From NCBI RefSeq assembly GCF_000185905.1, contig NC_014923.1, positions 930,001-994,000 on the forward strand: a stretch of 64,000 nucleotides of DNA, written 5' to 3'. This document shows positions 32,508 through 41,807 of this stretch, in pieces. A model generated the notes under the pieces. It had not been told where the DNA came from. It saw nothing but the letters and a program-made list of their open reading frames with translations, and searched no databases. This stretch comes from Mesorhizobium ciceri biovar biserrulae WSM1271. Its GTDB lineage: Bacteria > Pseudomonadota > Alphaproteobacteria > Rhizobiales > Rhizobiaceae. The position numbers and the translations under genes are program-made. How positions within the stretch are numbered: position 1 is the first letter of the stretch; the number at the start of each line of letters is the position of its first letter.

Positions 32508-33041
32508 GTGGCAGAAACGAAACAGGCACGTCCGGCCTGGTCCCGGTCTGACAAGGCCGGGCTCGGCTTCCGCCCTGCGACAGAGGCGGATTTGCCGTTC
32601 CTGTCGCGGCTCTACGCCTCGACGCGCATGGAAGAACTCGCGGTGAGGTCGTGGAGCGACGCGCAGAAGGCCGAATTCCTCGGCATGCAGTTCCAGGCGC
32701 AGCACGCGCATTACAGAAAGCACTATCCCGAGGCCGACTGGCTGGTGGTGGAACGCGGTAGCGAAGACATCGGCCGGCTCTACATCGAGCGCTGGCCAAG
32801 CCAGCACCGCATCATCGACATTGCCTTCCTGCCGCATCATCGCCGCAAGGGCCACGGCACCGCACTGCTCTGCGACCTTATCGACGAGGCATGGTTAGCC
32901 GGCAAATCAGCCTCGATCCACGTCGAGAAGCACAATCCGGCGAGACGGCTTTATGTCGCGCTGGGTTTCGTGGTTGTCGAGGACAAGGGCGTTTATGATT
33001 TGATGGAATGTGCGCCGGGGCGCGGGAGGGTCGGTTTGTGA
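32508..33041 (+). CDS. GNAT-family N-acetyltransferase
   Basis: 177 residues from GTG 32508; a TTG at 32493 in the same frame is equally possible, and neither has a strong ribosome-binding site. The fold is recognisable: FRPATEADLPFLSRLYAST at the start, IDIAFLPHHRRKGHGTALL as strand 4 with the acetyl-CoA loop (RRKGHG), and VEKHNPARRLYVALGFVV near the end. It begins 18 bp after the propeller gene and probably belongs to the same transcript. A protein-modifying or small-molecule role for the cluster is possible, but the substrate is unknown. Confidence 0.8.
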   Translation: MAETKQARPAWSRSDKAGLGFRPATEADLPFLSRLYASTRMEELAVRSWSDAQKAEFLGMQFQAQHAHYRKHYPEADWLVVERGSEDIGRLYIERWPSQHRIIDIAFLPHHRRKGHGTALLCDLIDEAWLAGKSASIHVEKHNPARRLYVALGFVVVEDKGVYDLMECAPGRGRVGL

Positions 33042-33111
33042 CGACTGGAGGCCTACCGCAGGCGGCGCTATCGGTTACTTCGGCAGCGGTGCGCAGGTTC
33101 GTGAGACGATG

Positions 33112-33138
33112 GCAGGACAGAGGGGGGCGCTGTCCCGC
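33112..33138. repeat. Solo end of the GCGCCCCCCTCT repeat family
   Basis: GGCAGGACAG-AGGGGGGCG-CTGTCCCGCC: the first part equals the terminal sequence of the elements at 16386 and 54760, and the whole forms a nine-of-ten base stem. It lies in the 159-bp gap after the GNAT gene. Confidence 0.5.
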
Positions 33139-33200
33139 CAGCCTTTCGCAAATTTCTGCACAGCAGCGGCATGGATTTCGATGAGTCTGCTGCGTTAAGC

Positions 33201-33470
33201 TCAATTAAACACCGCCTCGTAGAGCCGCCCCGTCGCGTCGGCCGCGACCGGTACGATGAAGATCTCGTGGGTGCCGCCTGTGCCAGTGAAAAGGTAGGTC
33301 GCCTGCGGCAGCGCGATGTCGCGCGGGCCTCTAAACAGCAGCGAGAAACCGCCACCCAGGCGCGGGCTGGCGGCGATGGGCTTGACCGCGCTCAGTTCGA
33401 GCGGGATCTGCTTGCCCCCGACTTCGATGGTGAAGGTTTGTCCCTGCTCGAAATCCGACACCGACGCCAT
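33201..33470 (-). CDS. DUF6916-type small protein
   Basis: 89 residues from ATG 33470, with GAGG 8 bases upstream; the frame stays open to 33689 but the upstream part has no domain character. The sequence has the DUF6916 hallmarks: an opening SDFEQGQTFTIEVG, the central FSLLFRGPRDIALPQATYLF, and the ending EIFIVPVAAD ... YEAVFN. DUF6916 proteins are small beta-rich proteins repeatedly found beside phage-collar-domain gene sets; their function is not known. Here the gene is on the opposite strand, facing the collar operon, with SapC divergent from it. Confidence 0.72.
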   Translation of the reverse strand: MASVSDFEQGQTFTIEVGGKQIPLELSAVKPIAASPRLGGGFSLLFRGPRDIALPQATYLFTGTGGTHEIFIVPVAADATGRLYEAVFN

Positions 33471-33828
33471 CCCGTTTGCCTCAATCTGTGCGCTGGAGCG
33501 GTTCAGCGTTCGGATCCGATCCAGCTTTTTGTTTCTCCGCAATTGCCAAGGGAAAACCGCTGCACACTTTTCCCGGAATTGCTCCAGCGGCGGCACTGTC
33601 GCCGCTTCGCCGCAAGCTGTCCAGAGGCGGGCAGGCGGCGGTCGTGTTCCCCAAGACAATCGATCGCCGCAAATCCCAAAATACAGCACCGCCTGTCCTT
33701 TTATGCGCGTAAGAGACGCTGTAGTACTTTGTTCCTGCGCGGGATTCCTTTCGATCCAAGATCAGCGCAAACAAGCATAGATCCCGGCTTCGGGACCATT
33801 GGCAGCCTGATGGGCGTGCGGGAGACGG
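33471..33828. other. Intergenic region between DUF6916 and SapC genes, no gene found
   Basis: A 358-bp gap between divergent starts. The reverse-strand frame of the DUF6916 gene remains open through part of it but lacks conserved character and a convincing start. The region is somewhat less GC-rich around 33650-33790, as expected for two promoters. I could not identify defined -35/-10 boxes or a repeat. Confidence 0.5.
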
Positions 33829-34620
33829 ATGATGGCGGATGCAAAGACGGACGTGCCGAGCGATGCGTTGCCGCTGTTCTATTCGAGGCCCGAGGCGCTC
33901 AATCCGGCGCGGCACGGCTCGCTCGGCCTGACAGCGCGCAGTGACTTCGGCTTCGCCCGCTCGGCGCATGCCATTCCGGTGGTCGCGTCGGAAATGCCGG
34001 CGGCGATGCGCTCCTACCCGATCGTCTTCATCGGCCCGGCCAAGTCGCCGGTGATCATCACCGGCGTGCGCCAGAACGAGAACCTGTTCGTCGATGCCGA
34101 CGGCAAATGGACCGGGCCGCACTACATCCCCGCCTATGTCCGCCGCTTCCCCTTCATCCTGGCCGAAGACCCGACATCGGCCGGCCGGCTGACGCTGTGC
34201 GTCGAACGGTCCAGCGACCGTGTCGTCGACCAGCTGCTGGCGCCGTTGCGCGACGACAAGATCCTGCCGTTCTTCACCGGCAACGAGCCGACCGAAGCGA
34301 CCAGACAGGCGCTCGCCTTCTGCAACCAGTTCCAGATCGACTTCCGAGCCACCCGCGAGATGGTCGAAAAGATCGATGCGCACGGCCTGTTTTCGCCGCG
34401 CCAGAGCAAGGTGACGCTGGAGGGTGGCGAGGTGCTCAACCTCACCGACTTCCAGGTGATCGACGAGCCGGCCTTCAACAAATTGAGCGACGAGGCGTTT
34501 CTCGACCTGCGCAAATCAGGCGCGCTCGGCCTGCTCTATTGCCACCTCGCCTCGACCAACAGCTGGACCTCGCTGGTGCATCAGGCATCGCTGCGGAAGG
34601 CGGATGGGGCGAAGGGCTGA
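33829..34620 (+). CDS. SapC-family protein
   Basis: 263 residues. The opening PLFYSRPEALNPARHGSLGL, then RSYPIVFIGPAKSPVIITGV, YIPAYVRRFPFILAED and the C-terminal LSDEAFLDLRKSGALGLLYCHL are typical of the SapC family, named from a gene next to the Caulobacter crescentus S-layer locus. The biochemical function is unknown; no signal peptide is present. Tandem ATG codons at 33829 and 33832 follow GGGAG. It may mark a surface-layer or secreted-adhesin locus, in keeping with the giant protein and collar genes nearby (inference). Confidence 0.83.
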   Translation: MMADAKTDVPSDALPLFYSRPEALNPARHGSLGLTARSDFGFARSAHAIPVVASEMPAAMRSYPIVFIGPAKSPVIITGVRQNENLFVDADGKWTGPHYIPAYVRRFPFILAEDPTSAGRLTLCVERSSDRVVDQLLAPLRDDKILPFFTGNEPTEATRQALAFCNQFQIDFRATREMVEKIDAHGLFSPRQSKVTLEGGEVLNLTDFQVIDEPAFNKLSDEAFLDLRKSGALGLLYCHLASTNSWTSLVHQASLRKADGAKG

Positions 34621-34663
34621 CTGTGAGAAGCTTGCGCGACCGATCGTCTGGGCGGACAGGCGG

Positions 34664-35227
34664 CTAGGCAGCAACCCTTCTGTCGTGCCGCCCTTCCCTG
34701 ATCTCCTCGGCGAGCTTGTCGCAGAACGCGTCGAGATCGCCGGGATTGCGACTGCTGACGAGCCCCTGGTCGGTGACGACTTCGGTGTCCTCCCACAGAC
34801 CGCCGGCGTTGATCACATCGGTCTTGATCGATTTGTAAGACGTGACCCGGCGACCCCTTACGATGCCGGTCTCGGCGAGAAGCCAGGGCGCATGGCAGAT
34901 CGCGCCGACGACCTTCTTGGCCGACCAGAACGATTCGACGAAGTCCAGGGCCTTTCGCTCGACGCGCAGCAGATCCGGATTGATGACCCCGCCAGGCAGG
35001 ACGATCGCGTCATAGTCGTCCGACCGCGCCTCATCCAACGTCTTGTCGACAGGAATCTCCCGACCCCAGTCCTTGAGGTCCCAGCCTTTGATCTTGCCGC
35101 TTGCGAGCGACACGACATCGACCTCGGCGCCCGCCTCGCGTAATTTTTTGAGCGGAACTTCAAGCTCGGATTGTTCGAACCCGTTTGTCGCAAGGATAGC
35201 GACGCGCTTACCGGAAATATCCTGCAT
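34664..35227 (-). CDS. DJ-1/PfpI-family class I glutamine amidotransferase-like protein
   Basis: 187 residues. The nucleophilic elbow is Cys111-His112 in VVGAICHAPWLLAE, with a conserved Glu18 near NGFEQSELEVP and the oxyanion region LPGGVINPDLLR. This subgroup (YhbO/PfpI-like) includes proposed proteases, glyoxalases and deglycases linked to stress and carbonyl damage. A TATCCTG segment precedes ATG 35227 and a ribosome-binding site GGAG lies near. It appears monocistronic, with the tRNA-Gly terminator upstream. Confidence 0.86.
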   Translation of the reverse strand: MQDISGKRVAILATNGFEQSELEVPLKKLREAGAEVDVVSLASGKIKGWDLKDWGREIPVDKTLDEARSDDYDAIVLPGGVINPDLLRVERKALDFVESFWSAKKVVGAICHAPWLLAETGIVRGRRVTSYKSIKTDVINAGGLWEDTEVVTDQGLVSSRNPGDLDAFCDKLAEEIREGRHDRRVAA

Positions 35228-35370
35228 TGGTTTTTCTCCATCGTTAGGTGGTGGAGGGCTAACGAGGCGAGGCGGGAAGCGTTCCTGGCTGTAACTTTAT
35301 GTGACATGAGAGGCGGATGGACGAAGCGCAGTTCGGCCCAAGCTCCCAGTTCGACAATGTCCAAAAACGA

Positions 35371-35396
35371 AAAAGCCGCGGGCGACCGCGGCTTTT
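35371..35396 (-). terminator. Rho-independent terminator of the tRNA-Gly gene
   Basis: AAAAGCCGCGG (35371-35381) pairs with CCGCGGCTTTT (35386-35396) around a 4-base loop. Read on the reverse strand, the stem is followed by a T-rich run, as expected 26 bp after the tRNA 3' end. Confidence 0.8.
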
Positions 35397-35422
35397 CGAT
35401 GCTTGATTTCCTTAGAGGAAAC

Positions 35423-35497
35423 TGGAGCGGGTGAAGCGATTCGAACGCTCGACCCCAACCTTGGCAAGGTTGTGCTCTACCCCTGAGCTACACCCGC
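35423..35497 (-). tRNA. tRNA-Gly (anticodon GCC)
   Basis: 75 bases including an encoded CCA. The acceptor stem GCGGGTG pairs exactly with CACCCGC, followed by discriminator T and CCA. The D-arm is GCTCAGGGGTAGAGC and the anticodon loop is TTGCCAA, giving GCC. The T-loop is TTCGAAT between paired GAGCG and CGCTT. It is followed by a rho-independent terminator. Confidence 0.97.
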
Positions 35498-35752
35498 TCG
35501 CACGGCGTCTTGGCCGCAAGCCGGGCCTATATGGCTGAAGAGCGCGGCGATTGCAACAGGGAAATCGCAGGCTTTTTTACGACCCGGCAAGCGAGGCCGG
35601 CAAGCCGCCGGCGGGCGCGCGAGTGGCACGCGGCGGGGGCGCCACCGCAAAGGGCGGGTGCCGCTCACCGTGATGTCACATGACGGTCTTGTGTCGGCCG
35701 CCCCATTGGCCGTAAACGGCATGGGCTCACAAACGGGACGAAGACGAAACCG

Positions 35753-36250
35753 ATGCCGAAGACCGAAGCCGAACTTTTTGCCTTTCTTGCCGAGCTGGGC
35801 ATTGCTGCCTCGACCAGGCGCCATCCACCGCTCTATACCGTCGCCGATTCGCAGGCGCTGCGCGGCGAGATCGCCGGCGGGCACACGAAAAACCTGTTCC
35901 TGAAGGACAAGAAGGACAATTTCTTCCTGGTCACCGTCGGCGAGGACGCGGTCGTCGACCTGAAGCAGATCCACCAGGTGATCGGCGCCGCCAGCCGGGT
36001 TTCTTTCGGCAAACCGGAGATGCTGATGGAGCTGCTCGGCGTCACGCCGGGCGCCGTCACGGTCTTTGGCATCATCAACGACACGGCAAACAGGGTCAAG
36101 CTCGTGCTCGACAAGGATTTGATGGAGCATGCGGTGATCAATGGGCATCCGCTGACCAATGAGGCGACGACATCGATCGCAGCGAGCGACCTGATCAGAT
36201 TCGTCGAGGCAACCGGGCACGATGCTGCTATCTTGAAAGTCTCCGCGTGA
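35753..36250 (+). CDS. YbaK/ProX-type prolyl-tRNA deacylase (trans-editing)
   Basis: 165 residues. The YbaK/aaRS-associated editing domain is visible in HTKNLFLKDKKDNFFLVTV (with the conserved KNLFL lysine), FGKPEMLMELLGVTPGAVTVF and INGHPLTNEATTSI. Free-standing members of this group hydrolyse mischarged Ala- or Cys-tRNA(Pro) in the cytoplasm. Length and motif order match the ProX/PrdX branch. It is followed 84 bp later by the thioredoxin-like gene on the same strand. Confidence 0.88.
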   Translation: MPKTEAELFAFLAELGIAASTRRHPPLYTVADSQALRGEIAGGHTKNLFLKDKKDNFFLVTVGEDAVVDLKQIHQVIGAASRVSFGKPEMLMELLGVTPGAVTVFGIINDTANRVKLVLDKDLMEHAVINGHPLTNEATTSIAASDLIRFVEATGHDAAILKVSA

Positions 36251-36334
36251 TCGCCACATGGATGGCTTAAAACCGATGGTCTGAAGCATAGGGCGCCTGG
36301 CTGCCGGCCGGCGGCGCCACGGAAGGGTAAAGAG

Positions 36335-37336
36335 ATGAGCGACAACAATCCGTTCGGCGGCCCCTTTGGCGGCAATGGCGGCCAGTACACCACCTCGGTG
36401 CAGTATGGTGGAACCGCGCCGGCGCCGGCGAAAGTCGCGCTTGGCGATACGCCCGCCGCTCCCGCCGATGTGATCAAGGACACGACGACGGCTGCCTTTG
36501 CCGCCGATGTCATCCAGGAATCGCGCCGCCAGCCGGTGCTGGTCGATTTCTGGGCGCCCTGGTGCGGACCTTGCAAGCAACTGACGCCGCAGCTGGAGAA
36601 GGCGGTCAAGGCCGCCGGCGGCAGGGTCAAGCTGGTCAAGATGAACATCGACGACCATCCGTCGATCGCCGGCCAGCTCGGCATCCAGTCGATCCCGGCG
36701 GTCATCGCCTTCAAGGACGGCCAGCCGGTCGATGGCTTCATGGGCGCCATCCCGGAGAGCCAGATCAACGAATTCATCACCAAGGTCGGCGGCAAGGGCA
36801 ATGGCGCGCCGCCGGTGGCGGAAGCCCTGGCAGCGGCCACCGAAGCGCGCGACGCCGGCGACATGCAGACCGCGGCCGACATTTATGACGCCATCCTGGC
36901 GCAGGCGCCGGAGACGATCGAGGCGATCGCCGGACTGGGAGAGCTGCTGTTCGAGGCCGGCGACACGGAAGGCGCCGAGGCGCTTTTGGCAACAGCCCCG
37001 GAGGCCAAGAAGGATGCGCCGTCACTGGCAGCCCTGCGCGCCAGGATGGCGGTTGCGGCGCAGGCGGCGGCTCTTGGCAATCCAGCCGAATTCGAGCGGC
37101 GCCTTGCGGAAAATCCCGGAGATCACCAGGCGCGTTTCGATCTGGCCATGATCCAGAACGCCAACGGCGACCGTACGGCCGCAGCCGACAATCTGCTGGC
37201 CATCATCAAGGCCGACCGGGCCTGGAACGAGGATGGCGCGAGGACGCAATTGCTGCAGCTGTTCGAGGCCTGGGGCATGACCGACGAGGCGACGCTGGCA
37301 GCGCGCCGCAAATTGTCGGCGCTGCTGTTTTCCTGA
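36335..37336 (+). CDS. Thioredoxin-domain co-chaperone (CnoX/YbbN-like)
   Basis: 333 residues. An N-terminal extension of about 45 residues precedes a thioredoxin domain with Cys77-Gly-Pro-Cys80 (FWAPWCGPCKQL) and the cis-Pro loop IQSIPAVIAF. Residues about 160-325 contain TPR-like helices ending FEAWGMTDEATLAARRKLSALLF, as in CnoX/YbbN, which protects chaperonin substrates from oxidation. The intact CGPC means a redox-active form. It lies in a short run of same-strand genes with the LON-domain and Trm112-like proteins. Confidence 0.9.
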   Translation: MSDNNPFGGPFGGNGGQYTTSVQYGGTAPAPAKVALGDTPAAPADVIKDTTTAAFAADVIQESRRQPVLVDFWAPWCGPCKQLTPQLEKAVKAAGGRVKLVKMNIDDHPSIAGQLGIQSIPAVIAFKDGQPVDGFMGAIPESQINEFITKVGGKGNGAPPVAEALAAATEARDAGDMQTAADIYDAILAQAPETIEAIAGLGELLFEAGDTEGAEALLATAPEAKKDAPSLAALRARMAVAAQAAALGNPAEFERRLAENPGDHQARFDLAMIQNANGDRTAAADNLLAIIKADRAWNEDGARTQLLQLFEAWGMTDEATLAARRKLSALLFS

Positions 37337-37442
37337 GCCGGCTGCCGGTTGTTTTGCCGCACGGGCTTGGCGTCGGCGATGATTGCGCCAGATTAGGGCC
37401 AAGAACTCACGCGCTTCTTGATGGCGCGATCGGAGGAATGAG

Positions 37443-38114
37443 GTGCAAGCGGGAAACGCGCATTACCGGCTCGCCAAGGATTTGCCGTCGACGATCCCTA
37501 TCTTTCCGCTCGAGGGGGCGCTTTTGCTGCCGGGAGGCCGCATGCCGCTCAACATCTTCGAGCCGCGCTATCTGCAGATGGTGGACGAGGCGATCGCCGG
37601 CTCGCGGCTCATCGGCGTCATCCAGCCCAGTCTCGACGGCGCCTTGCGCGACGACGGTGAGCCGGAACTCTGCAATGTCGGTTGCGCCGGGCGCATCATC
37701 GCCTTTTCCGAGAGCGGCGACGGCCGTTACCTGATTTCGCTGCAGGGCGTGTGCCGGTTCCGCATCGCCCATGAATTGACGGTCAAGACGCCGTTTCGCC
37801 AGTGCAAGCCCTCGCCTTTCCTTGCCGATCTCGATGAGGACCAGGCGGGCAACGAGATCGACCGGCCATCGCTGCTCAAGGCATTTCGCGCCTATCTGCA
37901 GGCCAACGACCTCGAGGCCGACTGGGAAAGCGTCAGCCGGGCCGAAAATGCCATGCTGGTCAATGCGTTGTCGATGATGGCGCCCTACGGGCCAGCCGAG
38001 AAACAGGCGCTGCTCGAAGCGGCGGATTTGAAGACCCGGGCCGAGACGCTGATCGCCATCACCGAAATGGCGCTGGCGCGCGAGAATGAGGATTTTGGGT
38101 CGAGTTTGCAGTAA
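37443..38114 (+). CDS. LON N-terminal-domain (PUA-like) protein
   Basis: 223 residues. It consists only of the Lon substrate-binding domain: STIPIFPLEGALLLPGGRMPLNIFEPRYLQM, then VGCAGRIIAFSESGDGRYLISLQG, and a helical C-terminus. No ATPase or protease domain follows, so it is a stand-alone member rather than Lon. The start is GTG 37443 with AGGA about 6 bases upstream. The function of these free domains is not settled; adaptor or substrate recognition is plausible. It is followed 9 bp later by the Trm112-like gene and is probably translated from the same transcript. Confidence 0.88.
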   Translation: MQAGNAHYRLAKDLPSTIPIFPLEGALLLPGGRMPLNIFEPRYLQMVDEAIAGSRLIGVIQPSLDGALRDDGEPELCNVGCAGRIIAFSESGDGRYLISLQGVCRFRIAHELTVKTPFRQCKPSPFLADLDEDQAGNEIDRPSLLKAFRAYLQANDLEADWESVSRAENAMLVNALSMMAPYGPAEKQALLEAADLKTRAETLIAITEMALARENEDFGSSLQ

Positions 38115-38123
38115 GAGGGCGCG

Positions 38124-38363
38124 ATGGCGGACGGACGTGACGGGAAGAAGGTCGACCCCAAGCTGCTGGAGTTGCTGGCCTGCCCACTGACCAAGGGGCC
38201 GCTGGCCTGGGATCCGGAGCGCGGCGAACTGATTTCCAGGGTCGCCAAGATTGCCTATCCGGTGCGTGACGGCATCCCGATCATGCTGCCTTCCGAGGCG
38301 CGGACGCTTTCGGTGGAGGATGTGCTGGCCCCGCCACCGCCGCGTCTGGGTGGGCCGGGCTGA
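38124..38363 (+). CDS. Trm112-family small protein
   Basis: 79 residues. The opening [20 protein letters not shown] and the later [20 protein letters not shown] are the Trm112/UPF0434 pattern. The second zinc-type cysteine of the CPxC motif is Thr here, as in many proteobacterial members. The family includes activators of methyltransferases, but the bacterial role is unclear. It is 9 bp downstream of the LON-domain gene and convergent with dnaE2. Confidence 0.86.
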   Translation: MADGRDGKKVDPKLLELLACPLTKGPLAWDPERGELISRVAKIAYPVRDGIPIMLPSEARTLSVEDVLAPPPPRLGGPG

Positions 38364-38387
38364 GGGGCACGTTTCTTGTACCCAATA

Positions 38388-38412
38388 GGCCGGCAGGACA
38401 GAGGGGGGGCGC
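38388..38412. repeat. Solo end of the GCGCCCCCCTCT repeat family
   Basis: CCGGCAGGACAGAGGGGGGG followed by CGC matches the right end of the MITE-like elements at 16386 and 54760. It is in the 96-bp gap between the convergent Trm112-like and dnaE2 genes. Confidence 0.5.
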
Positions 38413-38459
38413 GAAGGATCGCCGACGTCCGCTTCGTTCCGTTCTTGGCATGGCCTTGC

Positions 38460-41400
38460 CTACTGAAAATTGCGGCCCTTGGGCATGACCTGTTCCGCTT
38501 CTTCCGACAGCGTTGCGAGATCCTGCCGGATCGGCGCGCTTTGTTTGGCGGGGCTGGAGCGATCCGAACCGTCCTTGGCGAGGTCTCTCTGAGGAACCGC
38601 TGGTGCAGTCTCGCTGACCTTCTCCAGAAGCACGGTCAGCCAGGGCGTCAGATCCTCGATCTTCTCGGCAACGATGTGGACCACACCCGATTCCGACTGC
38701 AATTTCCCGGTGACCTTGACGAACCGGGCCCCCATGACGATAGGCCGATAGCGGTCGAAGGTTCTTTGCCAGAAGATGATGTTGGCCACCGCCTTGTCGT
38801 CCTCCAGCGTCAGGAAGATCGCATTGCCCTTGCCGGGGCGCTGCCGCACCAGCACGAGGCCGGCGACCGAGACGCGCCTGCCGTCGCGCACGGAAGGAAG
38901 ATTCGCATTCGGGATGACGCCGGCGCGGTCGAGCCGCTCGCGCAGGAAGGCGACCGGATGCGCCTTCAGCGACAGGCCGAGCGCGCGGTAATCGTGGATG
39001 ACATGCTCGCCGAGCGGCATTTTCGGCAGCCTCGTCTCCGGTTCCAGCTCGCGCAGGCGAAGCGCCGGCTGGTCGAACAGCGGCAGCCTTTCGGCGGCGC
39101 TCTTGCCGTCGAGTGCGCGCACCGCCCACAAGGCTTCGCGACGATCAAGACCGAGCGAGCGAAAGGCATCGGCCTGCGCCAGTTTTTCGATCTCGCCGAC
39201 ATCGAGGCCGGAGCGCAGCCAGACATCCCTGACGGATACATAGCCTGAGCCGCGCCCCTCGACGAAAGCCTCCATGCGCTCTTTCGACAGGCCCTTGATC
39301 TGGCGGAAGCCGAGCCGGACGGCATGCTTCGTCTCGATGACGTCGCGCATTTCGGCATGGCGTGGCAGGATGCGGGCCGGATCGAAAGGCGCCTTTTCCA
39401 ACGTACAATCCCACACCGAAAAATTGACGTCGACGTCGCGGATGTCGACGCCATGGTCGCTTGCGTCGCGCACGAGTTGGGCCGGCTGGTAAAACCCCAT
39501 CGGCTGCGAATTCAGGATCGCGGCGCAGAACACGTCGGGATAGAAGGTCTTGAACCAGCAGGAGGCATAGACGAGCAGGGCGAAGGAAGCAGCATGGCTT
39601 TCGGGAAAGCCGTATTCGCCAAAGCCCTCGATCTGCTTGAAGCAGCGCTCGGCGAAGTCCTTCGTGTAGCCCTTGCCGACCATGCCATTGATCATACGGT
39701 CGCGGTAATTGCCGATGGTGCCGGTGCGCTTGAAGGTGGCCATGGCGCGGCGCAGTTCATCGGCTTCGCCCGGTTTGAAACCGCCGGCGACGATGGCGAT
39801 ATTCATCGCCTGTTCCTGGAACAGCGGTACGCCAAGCGTCTTCTTGAGGATCGCTTCCAGCTCCGGCTTTTGATACTCGGCCTGTTCCTTGCCTTGCCGG
39901 CGGCGCAGATAGGGATGAACCATGTCGCCCTGGATCGGGCCCGGCCGAACGATCGCCACCTCGATGACGAGATCGTAAAAATTGTCTGGCTTGAGACGCG
40001 GCAGCATCGACATCTGCGCCCGCGATTCGATCTGGAAGACGCCGAGCGTGTCGGCGCGGCAGATCATCTTGTAGACTTGCCTGTCCTCCGGCGGCAGGGT
40101 GGCCAACACATAGGGCTGCCCATACTCATCCCGCGCATTAGGATAGTGATCCGTGAGCAAGGTGAAGGCGCGTTGCAGGCAGGTCAGCATGCCGAGCGCC
40201 AGCACGTCGACTTTCAAGATCTTCACCGCGTCGAGATCGTCCTTGTCCCATTCGACCATCTTGCGCTCGTCCATCGCCGTCTTGACGATAGGCACAATCT
40301 CGTCGAGCCGGTCCCTGGTGATGACGAAGCCGCCGACATGCTGGGAGAGATGGCGGGGGAAGCCCATGATCTCATTGGCACGCTCCATCACGTGCCTCGA
40401 CACCGGGTCGGTGCGGTCGAGGCCGCCGGCGCGGGCTTCCTTCTCGCCAAGCTCCGATGTCGACCAACCCCAGATCGAGCCGGAAAGCGATGCCCTGACA
40501 TCCTCGGACAGGCCCATCGCCTTCGACACTTCGCGCAGCGCCGACCGGCCGCGATAGCTGATGACGGCGGCGGCAAGTGCCGTGCGCTTGCCGCTGTATT
40601 TCTCGTAGATGTACTGGATTACGGTTTCGCGCTTTTCGTGCTCGAAATCGACGTCGATATCCGGCGGCTCGTTTCTCTCCTCGGAAATGAAGCGCTCGAA
40701 GAGCGAATCGATTTTTTCCGGCCCCACTTCGGTGATGCCGATGCAGAAGCAGACGACCGAATTGGCGGCTGATCCACGTCCCTGGCAGAGAATATCCTTG
40801 CTGCGCGCGAACTTGACGATGTCGTAGACAGTCAGGAAATAGCGGGCATAGTTGAGGCGTTCGATCAAAGCGAGCTCTTCCTCGATGCGCTTGGTCACGG
40901 AATCCGGCACACCAGCCGGATAGCGGTTCGCCGCCCCCTCCCGCGCCAGTCGCGCCAGCTCAGCCTGTGGACCAAGACCCGATTCCGTCGGCTCGTCGGG
41001 GTAGTTGTACTGGAGGTCGCCAAGCGAAAAAGTCAGCTCTTGCGCAAACCGCAGCGTCTCGGCCAGCGCCTGCGGATGCCGGCGGAACAGGCGGCCCATC
41101 TCCATCGGCGGCTTCAGATGGCGCTCGGCATTGGCGGAGAGTTGCAGCCCGACCTCGGCAACGGGCGTGTTGAGGCGGATCGCGGTCAGCACGTCCTGCA
41201 ACGGGCGTCGTTCGGCGGTGTGATAAAGAACGTCGTTGGTCGCCATCAGCGGAATGCCGGCGCTCTCGGCAAGTGTTGCCGCCTGCTCGATGCGGAAACG
41301 GTCATTGCCGGCGTAGTCGGGCGAAACGCCAAGCCGCAGGTTCCTGCCGAAACGGCCCTTGAGCTCACCAAGCAAGGCAAGACTGTCTTGCGCCCCCGTC

Positions 41401-41807
41401 GACAGACCGGGCAGGACCGCCAGCGACATCAGGTCACCCCATTCGAGCAGGTCGCCGCGCTGGAGAAGGGTGGCGCCTTTTTCGTTCTCGTCGCGCAGAT
41501 TGGCTTGCGTCAGCATGCGGCAGAGGTGCCCCCAGCCCTTGCGGTCCTGGGGATAGGCGAGGATGTCCGGCGTGCCGTCGTCAAAAACCAGCCGACAGCC
41601 GGGGTGATAGGAGAGTTTTTCGACCTTGGCCTGCTGCCAGGCGCGCACCACGCCGGCCACCGTGTTGCGGTCGGCAAGTCCGATCGCCGAGAAGCCCAGG
41701 AGCTTGGCCGCGACCACCAGCTCCTCCGGCTTGGAGGCGCCGCGCAGGAAGGAGAAATTCGACTGGATGCCGAACTCGGCATAGGGAATGACGGTCAGCG
41801 CGTTCAT
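38460..41807 (-). CDS. dnaE2: Error-prone DNA polymerase DnaE2 (ImuC)
   Basis: 1,115 residues from ATG 41807, which overlaps the imuB stop by ATGA; the longer open frame upstream lies inside imuB and is not real. The N-terminal PHP domain starts [21 protein letters not shown]. The polymerase core contains [19 protein letters not shown] and [14 protein letters not shown] (catalytic Asp pair), then [18 protein letters not shown], and a C-terminal OB fold ([16 protein letters not shown]). DnaE2 performs translesion synthesis with ImuA and ImuB during the SOS response and drives damage-induced mutation. All three genes form one operon behind a LexA box. Confidence 0.96.
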   Translation of the reverse strand: MNALTVIPYAEFGIQSNFSFLRGASKPEELVVAAKLLGFSAIGLADRNTVAGVVRAWQQAKVEKLSYHPGCRLVFDDGTPDILAYPQDRKGWGHLCRMLTQANLRDENEKGATLLQRGDLLEWGDLMSLAVLPGLSTGAQDSLALLGELKGRFGRNLRLGVSPDYAGNDRFRIEQAATLAESAGIPLMATNDVLYHTAERRPLQDVLTAIRLNTPVAEVGLQLSANAERHLKPPMEMGRLFRRHPQALAETLRFAQELTFSLGDLQYNYPDEPTESGLGPQAELARLAREGAANRYPAGVPDSVTKRIEEELALIERLNYARYFLTVYDIVKFARSKDILCQGRGSAANSVVCFCIGITEVGPEKIDSLFERFISEERNEPPDIDVDFEHEKRETVIQYIYEKYSGKRTALAAAVISYRGRSALREVSKAMGLSEDVRASLSGSIWGWSTSELGEKEARAGGLDRTDPVSRHVMERANEIMGFPRHLSQHVGGFVITRDRLDEIVPIVKTAMDERKMVEWDKDDLDAVKILKVDVLALGMLTCLQRAFTLLTDHYPNARDEYGQPYVLATLPPEDRQVYKMICRADTLGVFQIESRAQMSMLPRLKPDNFYDLVIEVAIVRPGPIQGDMVHPYLRRRQGKEQAEYQKPELEAILKKTLGVPLFQEQAMNIAIVAGGFKPGEADELRRAMATFKRTGTIGNYRDRMINGMVGKGYTKDFAERCFKQIEGFGEYGFPESHAASFALLVYASCWFKTFYPDVFCAAILNSQPMGFYQPAQLVRDASDHGVDIRDVDVNFSVWDCTLEKAPFDPARILPRHAEMRDVIETKHAVRLGFRQIKGLSKERMEAFVEGRGSGYVSVRDVWLRSGLDVGEIEKLAQADAFRSLGLDRREALWAVRALDGKSAAERLPLFDQPALRLRELEPETRLPKMPLGEHVIHDYRALGLSLKAHPVAFLRERLDRAGVIPNANLPSVRDGRRVSVAGLVLVRQRPGKGNAIFLTLEDDKAVANIIFWQRTFDRYRPIVMGARFVKVTGKLQSESGVVHIVAEKIEDLTPWLTVLLEKVSETAPAVPQRDLAKDGSDRSSPAKQSAPIRQDLATLSEEAEQVMPKGRNFQ

